Below are positions 16,008 through 25,914 of a stretch of DNA of 64,000 nucleotides, piece after piece; position 1 is the first letter of the stretch, and each line of letters begins with the position of its first letter. Both the position numbers and the translations under genes were made by a program. Source of the stretch: an uncultured Phascolarctobacterium sp. (GTDB lineage: Bacteria; Bacillota; Negativicutes; Acidaminococcales; Acidaminococcaceae); contig CANREP010000003.1 of assembly GCA_947629685.1 (NCBI GenBank), positions 34,109-98,108 on the forward strand, written 5' to 3'. Below the pieces are notes generated by a model. That model saw only the letters and a list, made by a program, of their open reading frames with translations, ran no database searches and had not been told where the DNA came from.

Positions 16008-17219
16008 ATGAAAAAATCTTTAGTACTCGCAATGGCTATGGCTCTCGGCGTAACTGCTTCCGCATACGCTGCAAATCCGTTCTCTGACGTACCGGCTGGA
16101 CACTGGGCATATGACAGCGTAAACAAACTGGTTGAAGCTGGCGTAGTAGACGGTTATCCTGACGGCACTTATGGCGGAGACAAACTGATGACCCGCTATG
16201 AAATGGCACAAATCGTAGCAAAAGCAATGGCAAAAGGCGCTGACGTAGACAAACTGGCAGCAGAATTTGCTGACGAACTGGATACCCTCGGTGTTCGCGT
16301 AGCTAACCTGGAAAAGAAAGCTGACAATGTAAAGATTACCGGCGAAATCCGTTATCATTATGCTGACACTGATGGAGATACTGCTGGTTTGGACGGATGG
16401 GAAACTAAACTGCGTTCCCGTATCTGGATTAATGGCCAAATCAATGATGATTGGACCTACACTGGCATGATTCAAAACGAACAAGATTTTGGTAACGATC
16501 AAGGCGAGGAAAATACTGAGTTCCAACGTGCTTATGTAAACGGTAAACTGGGCGGCGTAAAAGTACAAGCTGGCCGTTATAACCTGCAATTAGGCGATAA
16601 GAACGTATATGATACTCGTTTTGATGGCGTACAGCTTTCTTATGGTAAAGATGTTAAATTGACTGCTGGTTATGGTGAAGCTCATCAAAATAAAACTGAT
16701 AAAAGTAAATACAATGCTGATGAAACTTGGTATGCAGAAGTAAGCGGCAAACTGAGTAAACTTGGTTTGATGGCTGGTTACTATGACTTCTCCAATGTAA
16801 AAGAAGTTGAAGACGTAGATGATACCATTTGGGCTGTTGGCGCTGACTATGCATTTGATAAGAATGTAAAACTGGGTGCTTTGTATCTGAATGGTGACCA
16901 AGACGGTTACAATGGTTCTGATGACGGTTATGTAATCACTGCTTCCTACAAAGGAGCTAAAGCTTCCGATCCTGGCAGCTGGGGCTTAGTTGCTAAATAC
17001 TATGATCAAGGTATGAGCACTTATATCGATCATACCATGAATGGTAAAGCAGATAGCTTGAGAACCGCTGCTTATGAAGGTTTCAAAGGTTACAGCGTAT
17101 TTGCTAACTATACCTTTGCTAAGAACATCGTAGGCCAAGTTGAATGGTATGACCTCGAATCTAAAGAAGGCAGCGTTGACGCAGAAACTCTGTGGACTCA
17201 AGTTGTATTCACTTTCTAA
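16008..17219 (+). CDS. SLH-domain outer-membrane porin (OmpM-like)
   Basis: MKKSLVLAMAMALGVTASAYA signal peptide, NPFSDVPAGHWAYDSVNKLVEAGVVDGYPDGTYGGDKLMTRYEMAQIVAKAM SLH domain, beta-barrel tail ending in aromatic VVFTF. Confidence 0.93.
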   Translation: MKKSLVLAMAMALGVTASAYAANPFSDVPAGHWAYDSVNKLVEAGVVDGYPDGTYGGDKLMTRYEMAQIVAKAMAKGADVDKLAAEFADELDTLGVRVANLEKKADNVKITGEIRYHYADTDGDTAGLDGWETKLRSRIWINGQINDDWTYTGMIQNEQDFGNDQGEENTEFQRAYVNGKLGGVKVQAGRYNLQLGDKNVYDTRFDGVQLSYGKDVKLTAGYGEAHQNKTDKSKYNADETWYAEVSGKLSKLGLMAGYYDFSNVKEVEDVDDTIWAVGADYAFDKNVKLGALYLNGDQDGYNGSDDGYVITASYKGAKASDPGSWGLVAKYYDQGMSTYIDHTMNGKADSLRTAAYEGFKGYSVFANYTFAKNIVGQVEWYDLESKEGSVDAETLWTQVVFTF

Positions 17220-17259
17220 TCTTACGATTAGTAAACAACTTCAAATTCAAACAAACTTT

Positions 17260-17287
17260 AAAGGGACAGCGTATGCTGTCCCTTTTT
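17260..17287 (+). terminator. Intrinsic terminator
   Basis: aaagggacagc-gtat-gctgtccctttttt. Confidence 0.85.
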
Positions 17288-17613
17288 TGTACTTTAATTA
17301 AGACAAGACTGTTTTGTTTGGAAGTATCTGTATATAGTCATGTATATACTATTAAAATAATCTTGTCTGATATATTGAATTAAAATAAATATTTATACTT
17401 GGTGCAAGAAATGTTCGTAGTAAAAATAAAAACAATAATATTAAAATAAAAAACAAAAACTCGATAAAAGTGTCTAATTTATATAATTAAATTAAAATAA
17501 GTAAAAATGACTTGGAAAATATGAAGAATTTGTTGCAAAAATGTAAAAAATATGCTATTCTCTGAATATAGATTTTGCACAGGTAACTGATGAAATCAAA
17601 AGAAATTTTTTTA

Positions 17614-17641
17614 GCAGAGGAAACAAGGCAACTCTTGCAGG
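17614..17641 (+). promoter_or_regulatory. Conserved 5'-UTR motif, copy 2
   Basis: gcagaggaaacaaggcaactcttgcagg; near-identical to 15906-15933 while the surrounding UTR is diverged. Confidence 0.6.
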
Positions 17642-17714
17642 TAAAGAATTTTTTAAAGATTTTTTCGGTAAGCTGCGCAAAAGCTAAATTTATTTTCCGT
17701 GGTAGGAAATAGAC

Positions 17715-18929
17715 ATGAAAAAATCTTTAGTACTTGCAATGGCTATGGCTCTCGGCGTAACTGCATCTGCATACGCTGCAAATCCGTTCTCTGACGTACC
17801 GGCTGGACATTGGGCATATGACAGCGTAAACAAACTTGCTGCAGCTGGCGTAGTTGATGGCTACCCTGACGGCACCTATGGCGGAGATAAACTGATGACC
17901 CGCTATGAAATGGCGCAGATTGTAGCAAAAGCAATGGCAAAAGGCGCTGATGTTGATAAACTTGCAGCAGAATTTGCAGAAGAGCTGGACTCTTTGGGTG
18001 TACGTGTAGCCAAATTGGAAGAAAAGTCTGATAATGTCAAGATTACTGGGGAAGTACGTTACCGTTATGCTGATTCCCATGCAGAAGGTTATACTAACGA
18101 CTTGCGTTCCCGTATCTGGGTAAACGGACAAGTGAATGATAACTGGAGCTATACTGGCATGGTTGAAAATACCCAGGATTTCGGCAATGACAATGGCGAC
18201 GAAGGAACGAGCTTTAAACGTGCTTATCTGGAAGGCAGATTAGGCGGCTTGGATGTGACTGCCGGACGTTACAATCTGTATGTTGCTGACGGTAATATTT
18301 ATGATACCAATGCTGACGGTGTGCAGGTAACTTATGGCGATAAAGTACAGATTACCGGGTTTGCCGGCAAAGGTACAGATTTTGAGTTTGAAGATGAAAA
18401 AGGCTCTTATGGTAATTATGCCGGTGCAGAAGTCCATGCTGAATTAGGTCATGGTTTGAATTTAATGGGCGGCTATATCAATTTCAAAGATATGTACAGT
18501 ACTGGTAAAAAGACTGGGATGGACAATGATATCTGGTATGCAGGTGCTGCGTATAACATTGGCGATGTTACTTTGGACGGTATGTATTTGAAAGGCGACA
18601 TGCAAGATGGTCAAGGGAAAAAAGCTGTCGTAGGTGATAACGGTTACGTGCTTGGTATAGCTTATAAAGGCGCTCAGGCTGATGAAGCTGGCAGCTGGGG
18701 CCTGTGGGCAAAATACTATAACCAGGGAGGCCAGACTTATTTAGCGGGTGCGCATACCACTGACGCTAATACTTTTGGTCTTGAAGGTTTTAAAGGCTAC
18801 GGTGTGGCAGCAAATTATGCTTTTGCGAAAAATATTGTTGGTACGGTAGCATATTATGATACTGAAAGCAAGATGGACAGTAAGAAGGATGATCAAATCA
18901 TCTGGAGTGATTTGACTTTCCTGTTCTAA
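17715..18929 (+). CDS. SLH-domain outer-membrane porin (OmpM-like), paralogue
   Basis: N-terminal ~130 aa nearly identical to the preceding porin, divergent barrel, C-terminal DLTFLF. Confidence 0.93.
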   Translation: MKKSLVLAMAMALGVTASAYAANPFSDVPAGHWAYDSVNKLAAAGVVDGYPDGTYGGDKLMTRYEMAQIVAKAMAKGADVDKLAAEFAEELDSLGVRVAKLEEKSDNVKITGEVRYRYADSHAEGYTNDLRSRIWVNGQVNDNWSYTGMVENTQDFGNDNGDEGTSFKRAYLEGRLGGLDVTAGRYNLYVADGNIYDTNADGVQVTYGDKVQITGFAGKGTDFEFEDEKGSYGNYAGAEVHAELGHGLNLMGGYINFKDMYSTGKKTGMDNDIWYAGAAYNIGDVTLDGMYLKGDMQDGQGKKAVVGDNGYVLGIAYKGAQADEAGSWGLWAKYYNQGGQTYLAGAHTTDANTFGLEGFKGYGVAANYAFAKNIVGTVAYYDTESKMDSKKDDQIIWSDLTFLF

Positions 18930-18937
18930 ATATATAT

Positions 18938-18972
18938 GAAAAAACAGAACGGTTTATGCCGTTCTGTTTTTT
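18938..18972 (+). terminator. Intrinsic terminator
   Basis: aaaacagaacgg-tttat-gccgttctgttttttattttt. Confidence 0.8.
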
Positions 18973-19059
18973 ATTTTTCACTAATAAAATATAGTGTATT
19001 TTTTAGGGAAATATGGTAAGATATATACATATAAATTTGCTTTTCTGGGAGGAATTATA

Positions 19060-19608
19060 ATGAAAAAAGTTTTACGTTATTTAGTAATGGCTGTAATGGC
19101 AGTATGCTTTGCCATTCCCGGCATTAACGCTGCAGAGGCTGCAACAGTTGCTTTGCTGCCGCTGGCAAACAATGTGCAGGGAGATGACCTGGCTAACCAG
19201 GTGTTTTACAAACAGGCAATGGCTGTTTTAAACAGCAAAAGGGGCTTTGTTATGGTAGAAAATGACAAGCTGACTGCTGTTATTGAAAAAGAAACTGCAG
19301 CTGGTACTCTGCCGAGTGAAAATGCTTTACGTGCTATTGCTAAAGACGGCGATGTAGATATCGTAATTGCTATGCAGCTTGACACCCTAGAAGATAATGT
19401 TATTATGTCCAGTGAAGAAAACAAACTGCAGCTTGATTTGCAGGGATATGCTGTTGCCTATAACAGATTGACCGGTGAATTCTATAAACACAGAATTTAC
19501 AGCGATAAAACTGTTCCTGAAGCTGTAACCGCTCGTTGGGACTGGGTACATGAAGAATGGGGCCGCAGTGTAAGACTGGAAATGGATCGTATTTTATCCG
19601 GCAAATAA
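19060..19608 (+). CDS. Secreted protein of unknown function, paralogue A
   Basis: MKKVLRYLVMAVMAVCFAIPGINAAEA signal peptide; ATVALLPLANN...VENDKLTAVIEKE. Confidence 0.75.
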   Translation: MKKVLRYLVMAVMAVCFAIPGINAAEAATVALLPLANNVQGDDLANQVFYKQAMAVLNSKRGFVMVENDKLTAVIEKETAAGTLPSENALRAIAKDGDVDIVIAMQLDTLEDNVIMSSEENKLQLDLQGYAVAYNRLTGEFYKHRIYSDKTVPEAVTARWDWVHEEWGRSVRLEMDRILSGK

Positions 19609-19723
19609 TTGTTTACAAAGAGGCAGGATAGCTGTTAGCTGTCCTGCTTTTTGTTTTAATATTGTTTTCTGCCTTGGAGCTATGATAAAATATACTAAAT
19701 AATATTTTGAAGGATGTGTTGGC

Positions 19724-20269
19724 ATGAAAAAAATTGTACGTTATCTTATGATGTCGTTGTTAGCTGTGTGCCTGACTGTTCCCTGTTTTGGCGCTGCAGA
19801 GGCTGCAACCGTTGCCTTATTGCCGTTGATAAACAACACTGATAATGAACTGGCTAATCAGGTGTTTTATAAGGAGGCTTTAGGAACTTTAAAAAGGCAG
19901 CAGGGGTTTGTCTTGGTAGAAAATGATAAATTGACCGCTGCGATAGCTGCTGAGCAGCTTGATGGTAAGCTGCCAAGTGCTGCTCAGATGCGCAGTATCG
20001 CCGTTGACGGCGGTGTGGATATAGTTATTGCCATGCAGCTTGACGAGCTGAGCAAGACCGTAAGGGCTTCTTCAGAAGAAAGGACGCTTATTCTGAAATT
20101 GCAGGGGCAGGCAGTAGCTTATAATGCTATCACTGATAAAGTGTACAGTCATAAAATCAACTCCAGCGCCAGAGCGCCGGAAGCTGTGACATCCCGTTGG
20201 GATTGGCTTAATGAACAGTGGGGCCGCCAAGTACGTCTGGAAATAGAGAAAGCTTTAAAGGCACAGTAA
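19724..20269 (+). CDS. Secreted protein of unknown function, paralogue B
   Basis: Full-length similarity to 19060-19608 (AEAATVALLPLINN, ANQVFYKEAL, VLVENDKLTAAI, VDIVIAMQLDEL, AVTSRWDWLNEQWGRQVRLE). Confidence 0.75.
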   Translation: MKKIVRYLMMSLLAVCLTVPCFGAAEAATVALLPLINNTDNELANQVFYKEALGTLKRQQGFVLVENDKLTAAIAAEQLDGKLPSAAQMRSIAVDGGVDIVIAMQLDELSKTVRASSEERTLILKLQGQAVAYNAITDKVYSHKINSSARAPEAVTSRWDWLNEQWGRQVRLEIEKALKAQ

Positions 20270-20277
20270 AATATTGG

Positions 20278-20312
20278 AAAACTCCCGTTATTGCTGAATA
20301 ACGGGAGTTTTT
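20278..20312 (+). terminator. Intrinsic terminator
   Basis: aaaactcccgttatt-gctg-aataacgggagttttt. Confidence 0.85.
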
Positions 20313-20353
20313 ATGTTATAATTATGCTATAAGATTTTAGAGCGAGGTACTTT

Positions 20354-21256
20354 ATGGATAAGGAAATTTTGCAATATGTGGGTAAAAGCTTGTATAAGAC
20401 GCATATTTTAAAAGAGTTTAAACGCTATGTTGTCTTTATGACGCGTTGCCATCTGCATACTCGGTATATGGACGATATTTTAAGCTTTTTTGCAGCAAAT
20501 GCTCTGCGGCAGAAAATGCTGCGCGGGACGCCGTCTTTTGTGGAGCAGGTAACACGTTCTTTCTTTTATAAAAACTCTAAATGGGCTGAACGGGTAGATT
20601 TGGTAAAAAATCATATCATGTATTTGGAAGAACAGTTTAAACCTGAGTTTATGGAAAAACTGTATTCTGATAGCCAACGTCTGCGGATTTGGGAAGACAT
20701 TTATCAGGATAAACCGTTAGGAATGGATTTATGGTTTCATGGTGGCCAGCGCAAGGAAGGGTGTCTGTCTTTAGTGCTAAACTATGAAGGTGAAGAGTTG
20801 TACCAGATAATGTTCTGGATTGGACATAATAAAGATAAGGAAGCTTCTCTTTTCATTGGCGCGTTGCAGGGGACTCCCAACGGCAGCGAGATTATCAAAG
20901 GTCTTACAAAGGCTTTTTATGGCTACAGGACCAAGAATCTGATTTTTTACGGGTTGCGCAGCGCAGCAGCATGTATGGGCGTAAAGCATATCTATGCCGT
21001 AGCTAATGAAGGCTATTATGCTATGAATCATATTCGTCGTGACCGTAAACTGAAAACATCTTTAGACGAGTTTTGGCAGGAGTGTGAAGGCGTACAGTGT
21101 GAAGACAAGCGTTTTTACAGGTTGCCGGTGGAAGAATACCGTAAATCTATGGAAGAACTGAAGCCCTCCAAACGTGCCCAACATCGTCGACGTTTTGCTA
21201 AAATGGACGAAATAACGGATTCGATAAAAAATACTTTGGCTGCTTATCAAAAATAA
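20354..21256 (+). CDS. VirK/YbjX (DUF535) family protein
   Basis: 300 aa; LYHQ-like core EGELYQIMFWIG, IGALQG, GLRPK-like KNLIFYGLRSAAACMGVKHIYAVANEGYY. Confidence 0.75.
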   Translation: MDKEILQYVGKSLYKTHILKEFKRYVVFMTRCHLHTRYMDDILSFFAANALRQKMLRGTPSFVEQVTRSFFYKNSKWAERVDLVKNHIMYLEEQFKPEFMEKLYSDSQRLRIWEDIYQDKPLGMDLWFHGGQRKEGCLSLVLNYEGEELYQIMFWIGHNKDKEASLFIGALQGTPNGSEIIKGLTKAFYGYRTKNLIFYGLRSAAACMGVKHIYAVANEGYYAMNHIRRDRKLKTSLDEFWQECEGVQCEDKRFYRLPVEEYRKSMEELKPSKRAQHRRRFAKMDEITDSIKNTLAAYQK

Positions 21257-21352
21257 AGCAGTTAAAATTTGTATACATTTTGTGTAAAACTGTATTTTCT
21301 ACTGAATGTATGTTACAATAATGATATAATATTTCCTTATGGAGGGATTAAA

Positions 21353-22288
21353 ATGAAAAAGCGCATCCTGTCACTTCTAATGACTTTCATTTTCTGCTTG
21401 ACTGCAGTCATGCCGGCTTTTGCAGAAGATAATATTTCTGTACCGGCAGCTGATAAAATTACTTCTATGGAAAAAATGCTGTACGGTACAGAGCAAAGTG
21501 GTTCTCTGATTCAGCGTATGGACAGTATTGAAGATGATGTTTATGGTACTGTTACGGCCGATCCGATTTTAGATCGTATTGACAACATGTATGACTATCT
21601 GGAGGGATCGCCCTCCAATGGTGAAGCATCTTTTGCTACCCGCCTTAATGTGGTGGAATGGCGTTTTAACGAGAGTATGTCCGGCGGACCGGCAAAATCC
21701 CGTATTGAAGCAGTAGAAAGACTGTTAAACGGCAAGGTAATGGAAGGTTCTCTTTCGGGAAGACTGGAAGAACTGCTGAAACTTGCTTCTTATGAGGACG
21801 GCGTCGTGCCGGTACAAGAAGTTGTATTGCCTAAAGATTCTGTGCTGCAGATCGAATTTACTCAGGAACTTTCCAGCAAGATGAGCCGCGAAGGCGATCC
21901 TGTATATTTTAAGGCAGCAGATAACTTATATGTCAATGATGTGCTTGTCCTTCCTAAAGGCGCTACCGGCGTAGGCAAGGTGAAAAAGGTCGTACAGCCT
22001 GGGATTTTTGGTAAAGATGCCAGAATAGATATTGACTTTACTAATATTTATGCTGTGGATGGTACTACTGTAGCTATCTTTGTCGGTGATCTTGCCAAAC
22101 AGCAGGCTGAATCTATTGCCGGTGCGGCTGGCGTTACTATCGGCGGTATGATTATCCTTGGACCTATCGGCGCGGTAGGCGGCGCGTTTGTAAAAGGCAA
22201 GTCTGTAACCATTCCTGTAGGCAGTAAAACATTTGTGCAGACTACTGCTGATACGTCTATTCAGGGCGTAGTTTATCAAGGCTTCTAA
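21353..22288 (+). CDS. Secreted protein, coiled-coil N-terminus and glycine-rich C-terminal segment
   Basis: Signal peptide MKKRILSLLMTFIFCLTAVMPAFA; MEKMLYGTEQSGSLIQRMDSIEDDVYG repeats; AGVTIGGMIILGPIGAVGGAFV. Confidence 0.6.
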   Translation: MKKRILSLLMTFIFCLTAVMPAFAEDNISVPAADKITSMEKMLYGTEQSGSLIQRMDSIEDDVYGTVTADPILDRIDNMYDYLEGSPSNGEASFATRLNVVEWRFNESMSGGPAKSRIEAVERLLNGKVMEGSLSGRLEELLKLASYEDGVVPVQEVVLPKDSVLQIEFTQELSSKMSREGDPVYFKAADNLYVNDVLVLPKGATGVGKVKKVVQPGIFGKDARIDIDFTNIYAVDGTTVAIFVGDLAKQQAESIAGAAGVTIGGMIILGPIGAVGGAFVKGKSVTIPVGSKTFVQTTADTSIQGVVYQGF

Positions 22289-22298
22289 AAAAATCAGA

Positions 22299-22325
22299 AA
22301 AAGCTCACTGAAAAGTGAGCTTTTT
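22299..22325 (+). terminator. Intrinsic terminator
   Basis: aaaaagctcact-gaa-aagtgagctttttatttt. Confidence 0.8.
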
Positions 22326-22386
22326 ATTTTTTTATGATATAATATTAACTGGATATTTGTATGCTTTTTATTAAAGGAGATATTCT

Positions 22387-23859
22387 ATGAATAAACTGAT
22401 TTTAGCAACGGCTTTAACACTGGGCATTTGTCTGCCTACCTATGCAGCGCAGTTCGATAATCAAGGCGATGCTGTTTATGAAAGTCCTGTTTTTGATGAA
22501 AACAAGGAAAGTTCAGACGTGGTGGAAAAAAGCGACCGTGAGAAGAAAGAAGTTTTACCGATACATTTAACTGGCGATCATGCTGAATATGATAATACCA
22601 GCGGTGATTTTTACGTCACCGGTCATGTTGTGGTTACCCAGGGAACGGAACGCTTAGAGACGGTAAAGGCCGTAGGTAATATGAAAACAGGCGATATATG
22701 GTTGGATGAGGGCGGCACTGTTGTCGAGCCTGGAACGAGGATGAACGGGAAATGGGTTCATTATAATTTTAATACCAAGACAGGTGAAATAAAGGAAATT
22801 TACGGTAAAGGGCAAAAGGACTATTTTGAAGCGCCGCATGCAACTATTTATCCAGATAAAATGGTTGTTGATCAGGGCGGGATTACTACCAGGTGTCCGG
22901 CGGTAAAACATCCTCCCTGCTTATCTATAAAAGCTAAGACTTTTGAGATTTACCCCAAAGAAAAAATGGTTGCCAAAGATGTACAAGTCTTTGTCAAAGG
23001 TAAGCATATCTATTCCCGTGACCGCTGGGAGAATAATTTGAGCGATAAGAGCGAAGAACGTATTATGCCCAGAGTTGGTTGGGACGGTAAAGACAATGGT
23101 TTTTATGCTAAACTGGAAATAGAAAAACCATTTTCTGATAAAACAATTCTTAGAGCAGATATTGCTGATTATTCCAGAGCAGGCTTTAAGCCCATATATG
23201 AAGTTGAGCATAATGAGCGTAATTTTAAGCTGTCCTGGAAGTCGGGCTGGGAAGAGGAAGACGATTATTGGTATGAAAAAGAAACTAACTGGCGGTTTGA
23301 TTATAAACGTCATCGTATAGCAGATAATCTTCCTTTGACTTATAGCGCTTATTTTGAGCATGGCTTATGGAAAAGAGAAAGCAATGGCGTAAAAAGCTGG
23401 CATACAGAATATGCAGCGTACTTAAACCATGATCCTATTTATCTATTTAATTCTAAAAATACAGTTTTAAACCTTACAGTGGGTAAGAAATGGGTACATG
23501 AAAGCAGGACTGGCGATTTACGTTCTACCAATATGTATTATGCTACTTTAGGGCAGAAAATCAGCGATAAATGGCGGACTTGGGTAGGTTATTATCAGGA
23601 AGATGAAACCAGCAGCTTATTTGATTTAGGACAGCCGGATATGGCAAAAGAATTACGTAACGGTATCCAGTATAGGCCTGATGATAAAAATACCTTTTCT
23701 ATTATCAACAGATTTGATTTAGAAAAAGGCAAACAGTATGAAACTGATTATCGCTGGCTACATCGTTTCTGCTGCTGGGCTATTGAATTTGAGTATGAAA
23801 AAGAAATTTATGATAACGATGATACCTTCAGAGTAAAATATTATTTCCTGAACTGGTAA
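22387..23859 (+). CDS. LPS-assembly-like outer-membrane protein (OstA/LptD-like)
   Basis: LTGDHAEYDNTSGDFYVTGHVVVTQGTERLETVKAVGNMKTGDIWL (OstA-like beta-jellyroll) followed by beta-barrel-like sequence. Confidence 0.75.
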   Translation: MNKLILATALTLGICLPTYAAQFDNQGDAVYESPVFDENKESSDVVEKSDREKKEVLPIHLTGDHAEYDNTSGDFYVTGHVVVTQGTERLETVKAVGNMKTGDIWLDEGGTVVEPGTRMNGKWVHYNFNTKTGEIKEIYGKGQKDYFEAPHATIYPDKMVVDQGGITTRCPAVKHPPCLSIKAKTFEIYPKEKMVAKDVQVFVKGKHIYSRDRWENNLSDKSEERIMPRVGWDGKDNGFYAKLEIEKPFSDKTILRADIADYSRAGFKPIYEVEHNERNFKLSWKSGWEEEDDYWYEKETNWRFDYKRHRIADNLPLTYSAYFEHGLWKRESNGVKSWHTEYAAYLNHDPIYLFNSKNTVLNLTVGKKWVHESRTGDLRSTNMYYATLGQKISDKWRTWVGYYQEDETSSLFDLGQPDMAKELRNGIQYRPDDKNTFSIINRFDLEKGKQYETDYRWLHRFCCWAIEFEYEKEIYDNDDTFRVKYYFLNW

Positions 23860-23870
23860 TGAGGTATAGT

Positions 23871-24434
23871 ATGAAAACTATTATCAAGCAACGCTTTGAA
23901 GAGCATTTAGCAGTAGCTGATGCTGTCATGCAGAGCGATATTTTACAGCAGATTGAACGTATTGCTGCTAAAGTAAAAGAAGCGCTGGCAAAAGGTAATA
24001 AAGTCCTGTTCTGCGGCAACGGCGGCAGCGCAGCTGACAGCCAGCATCTGGCGGCAGAATTCGTCGGCCGCTTTCAGAAAGAAAGACAGGGACTGCCTGC
24101 GCTTGCTCTTACTGTAGATACTTCTATTCTGACGGCTGTAGGCAACGATTATGGCTTTGACCGCGTTTTTGCCCGCCAGGTGGAAGCACTTGGCCAGGCT
24201 GGCGACGTATTGGTAGGCATATCTACCAGTGGCAACAGTCCTAATGTGGTGCAGGCTGTAGAGTTGGCTCAAGACAAAGGTATGTATTGTGTTGGTATGA
24301 CGGCAGCCGGCGGCGGAAGGCTGGCACAGATTTGTGATGAATGTATTGCAGTACCTGCTCAGGTAACAGCCAGAGCGCAGGAAATGCATATTTTGATTGG
24401 ACACATTTTATGTGAATTGGTGGATGGTGAATGA
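23871..24434 (+). CDS. gmhA: D-sedoheptulose-7-phosphate isomerase
   Basis: LFCGNGGSAADSQHLAAEFVGRF; VGISTSGNSPNVVQA; pathway context. Confidence 0.94.
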   Translation: MKTIIKQRFEEHLAVADAVMQSDILQQIERIAAKVKEALAKGNKVLFCGNGGSAADSQHLAAEFVGRFQKERQGLPALALTVDTSILTAVGNDYGFDRVFARQVEALGQAGDVLVGISTSGNSPNVVQAVELAQDKGMYCVGMTAAGGGRLAQICDECIAVPAQVTARAQEMHILIGHILCELVDGE

Positions 24435-24435
24435 T

Positions 24436-25914
24436 ATGGCAGGCTTTGCTGCGACGACTTTCTTAACCGAAAAAATACAGCAGCTGAAAATTGCCGTTAT
24501 CGGCGACGTGATGCTGGACAGATATTTTCACGGTGAAGTTAAACGTATTTCGCCGGAAGCGCCGGTGCCGGTGACTAAAATTAACAGCATTAAGTCCGTA
24601 TTGGGCGGAGCTGCCAATGTGGCGGCAAATCTGGCCCATCTGGAATGCAAAGTCTATATGGGCGGCGTTACCGGCGATGACGAAAACCGCAGCCTGCTGG
24701 AAAAGCTGATGGACGATGCAGGTATCAATCATAGCGGCTTAGTCAGCAGCAATAAAAGAAAGACTATCACCAAGCTGCGTGTTTTAGGCGGTAATCAGCA
24801 GATGCTGCGTCTTGATTTTGAAGAAACAGGCGATCTGTATCCGGAAGAAATCGCGGCGCTGAGCAACTGGTTAGAGAATCTGCTGGATGACGGACTGGAT
24901 GGCATTATTGTTTCCGATTATGCCAAAGGAGTTTGTTCTGACAGCTTCTGCCAATGGGTCATTAAACAGGGCAAGGCGTATAATATTCCCGTCCTGATCG
25001 ATCCTAAGGGTGCTGATTGGAGCAAATACAGCGGCTGTGATTTTATTACGCCGAATCTGAAAGAAATGTGTGAGGCAGCGGGCTGCCAACGTGAGAATGA
25101 AGATGCAGCCGTAGTAGAAATGGCGCGTAGTGCCAGGCAGCAGTTTAATATCGGCAATGTGGTCGTAACCCGCAGTGAAAAAGGTATGAGTCTGATTAAC
25201 GGCAGCCAGGTGCTGCACAGTCCCGCGTCTGCTATAGAGGTTTTTGATGTTTCCGGCGCGGGCGATACGGTAGCGGCAACACTTTTGGCAGCAGCAGCAG
25301 GAAAGGTTTCTTTGGAAGACGCAATCTATCTTGCCAACAGAGCAGCGGGCATTGTAGTAGCCAAGGTTGGCACTTATCCTGTGCACCGCGATGAATTGCT
25401 CAAGGACTTATTAGCGGAAGATCGCAAACAGGGACGCGGTTATCGCACGCTCAGCTGGCAGGAAATAAGTTCTCTTGCGGCAACCTGGAAAGCCTGCGGC
25501 GAAAAGATAGTCTTTACCAACGGGTGCTTTGACATCCTTCATGTTGGACATGTTTCTTATCTGGAAAAAGCTGCACGGCTTGGTAAGCATCTTATCGTCG
25601 GACTCAATACAGATGCATCGGTTAAACGTTTGAAAGGTGAAACGCGTCCGTTGGTACATGAACTGGACCGTGCCAGGGTGTTGGCAGCTTTAGCCTGCGT
25701 GGATGCAGTAGTGCTGTTTGACCAGGATACGCCGACGGAGCTGATTGAAAAAATCCGGCCGGATATCCTTGTGAAAGGCGGCGATTATAGACCGGAAGAG
25801 GTTGCCGGCAGAGAATATGCCGGAGAAGTGCAGATTATAGATTTTGAAGAGGGTTATTCCACAACTGGCGTCGTGGAAAAAATTGCCCGTATGGTTAAGG
25901 AGGGTAAATTATGA
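24436..25914 (+). CDS. hldE: Bifunctional heptose-7-phosphate kinase / heptose-1-phosphate adenylyltransferase
   Basis: IGDVMLDRYFHGEVKRISPEAPVPV, DVSGAGDTVAAT, FTNGCFDILHVGHVSYLEKA. Confidence 0.95.
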   Translation: MAGFAATTFLTEKIQQLKIAVIGDVMLDRYFHGEVKRISPEAPVPVTKINSIKSVLGGAANVAANLAHLECKVYMGGVTGDDENRSLLEKLMDDAGINHSGLVSSNKRKTITKLRVLGGNQQMLRLDFEETGDLYPEEIAALSNWLENLLDDGLDGIIVSDYAKGVCSDSFCQWVIKQGKAYNIPVLIDPKGADWSKYSGCDFITPNLKEMCEAAGCQRENEDAAVVEMARSARQQFNIGNVVVTRSEKGMSLINGSQVLHSPASAIEVFDVSGAGDTVAATLLAAAAGKVSLEDAIYLANRAAGIVVAKVGTYPVHRDELLKDLLAEDRKQGRGYRTLSWQEISSLAATWKACGEKIVFTNGCFDILHVGHVSYLEKAARLGKHLIVGLNTDASVKRLKGETRPLVHELDRARVLAALACVDAVVLFDQDTPTELIEKIRPDILVKGGDYRPEEVAGREYAGEVQIIDFEEGYSTTGVVEKIARMVKEGKL

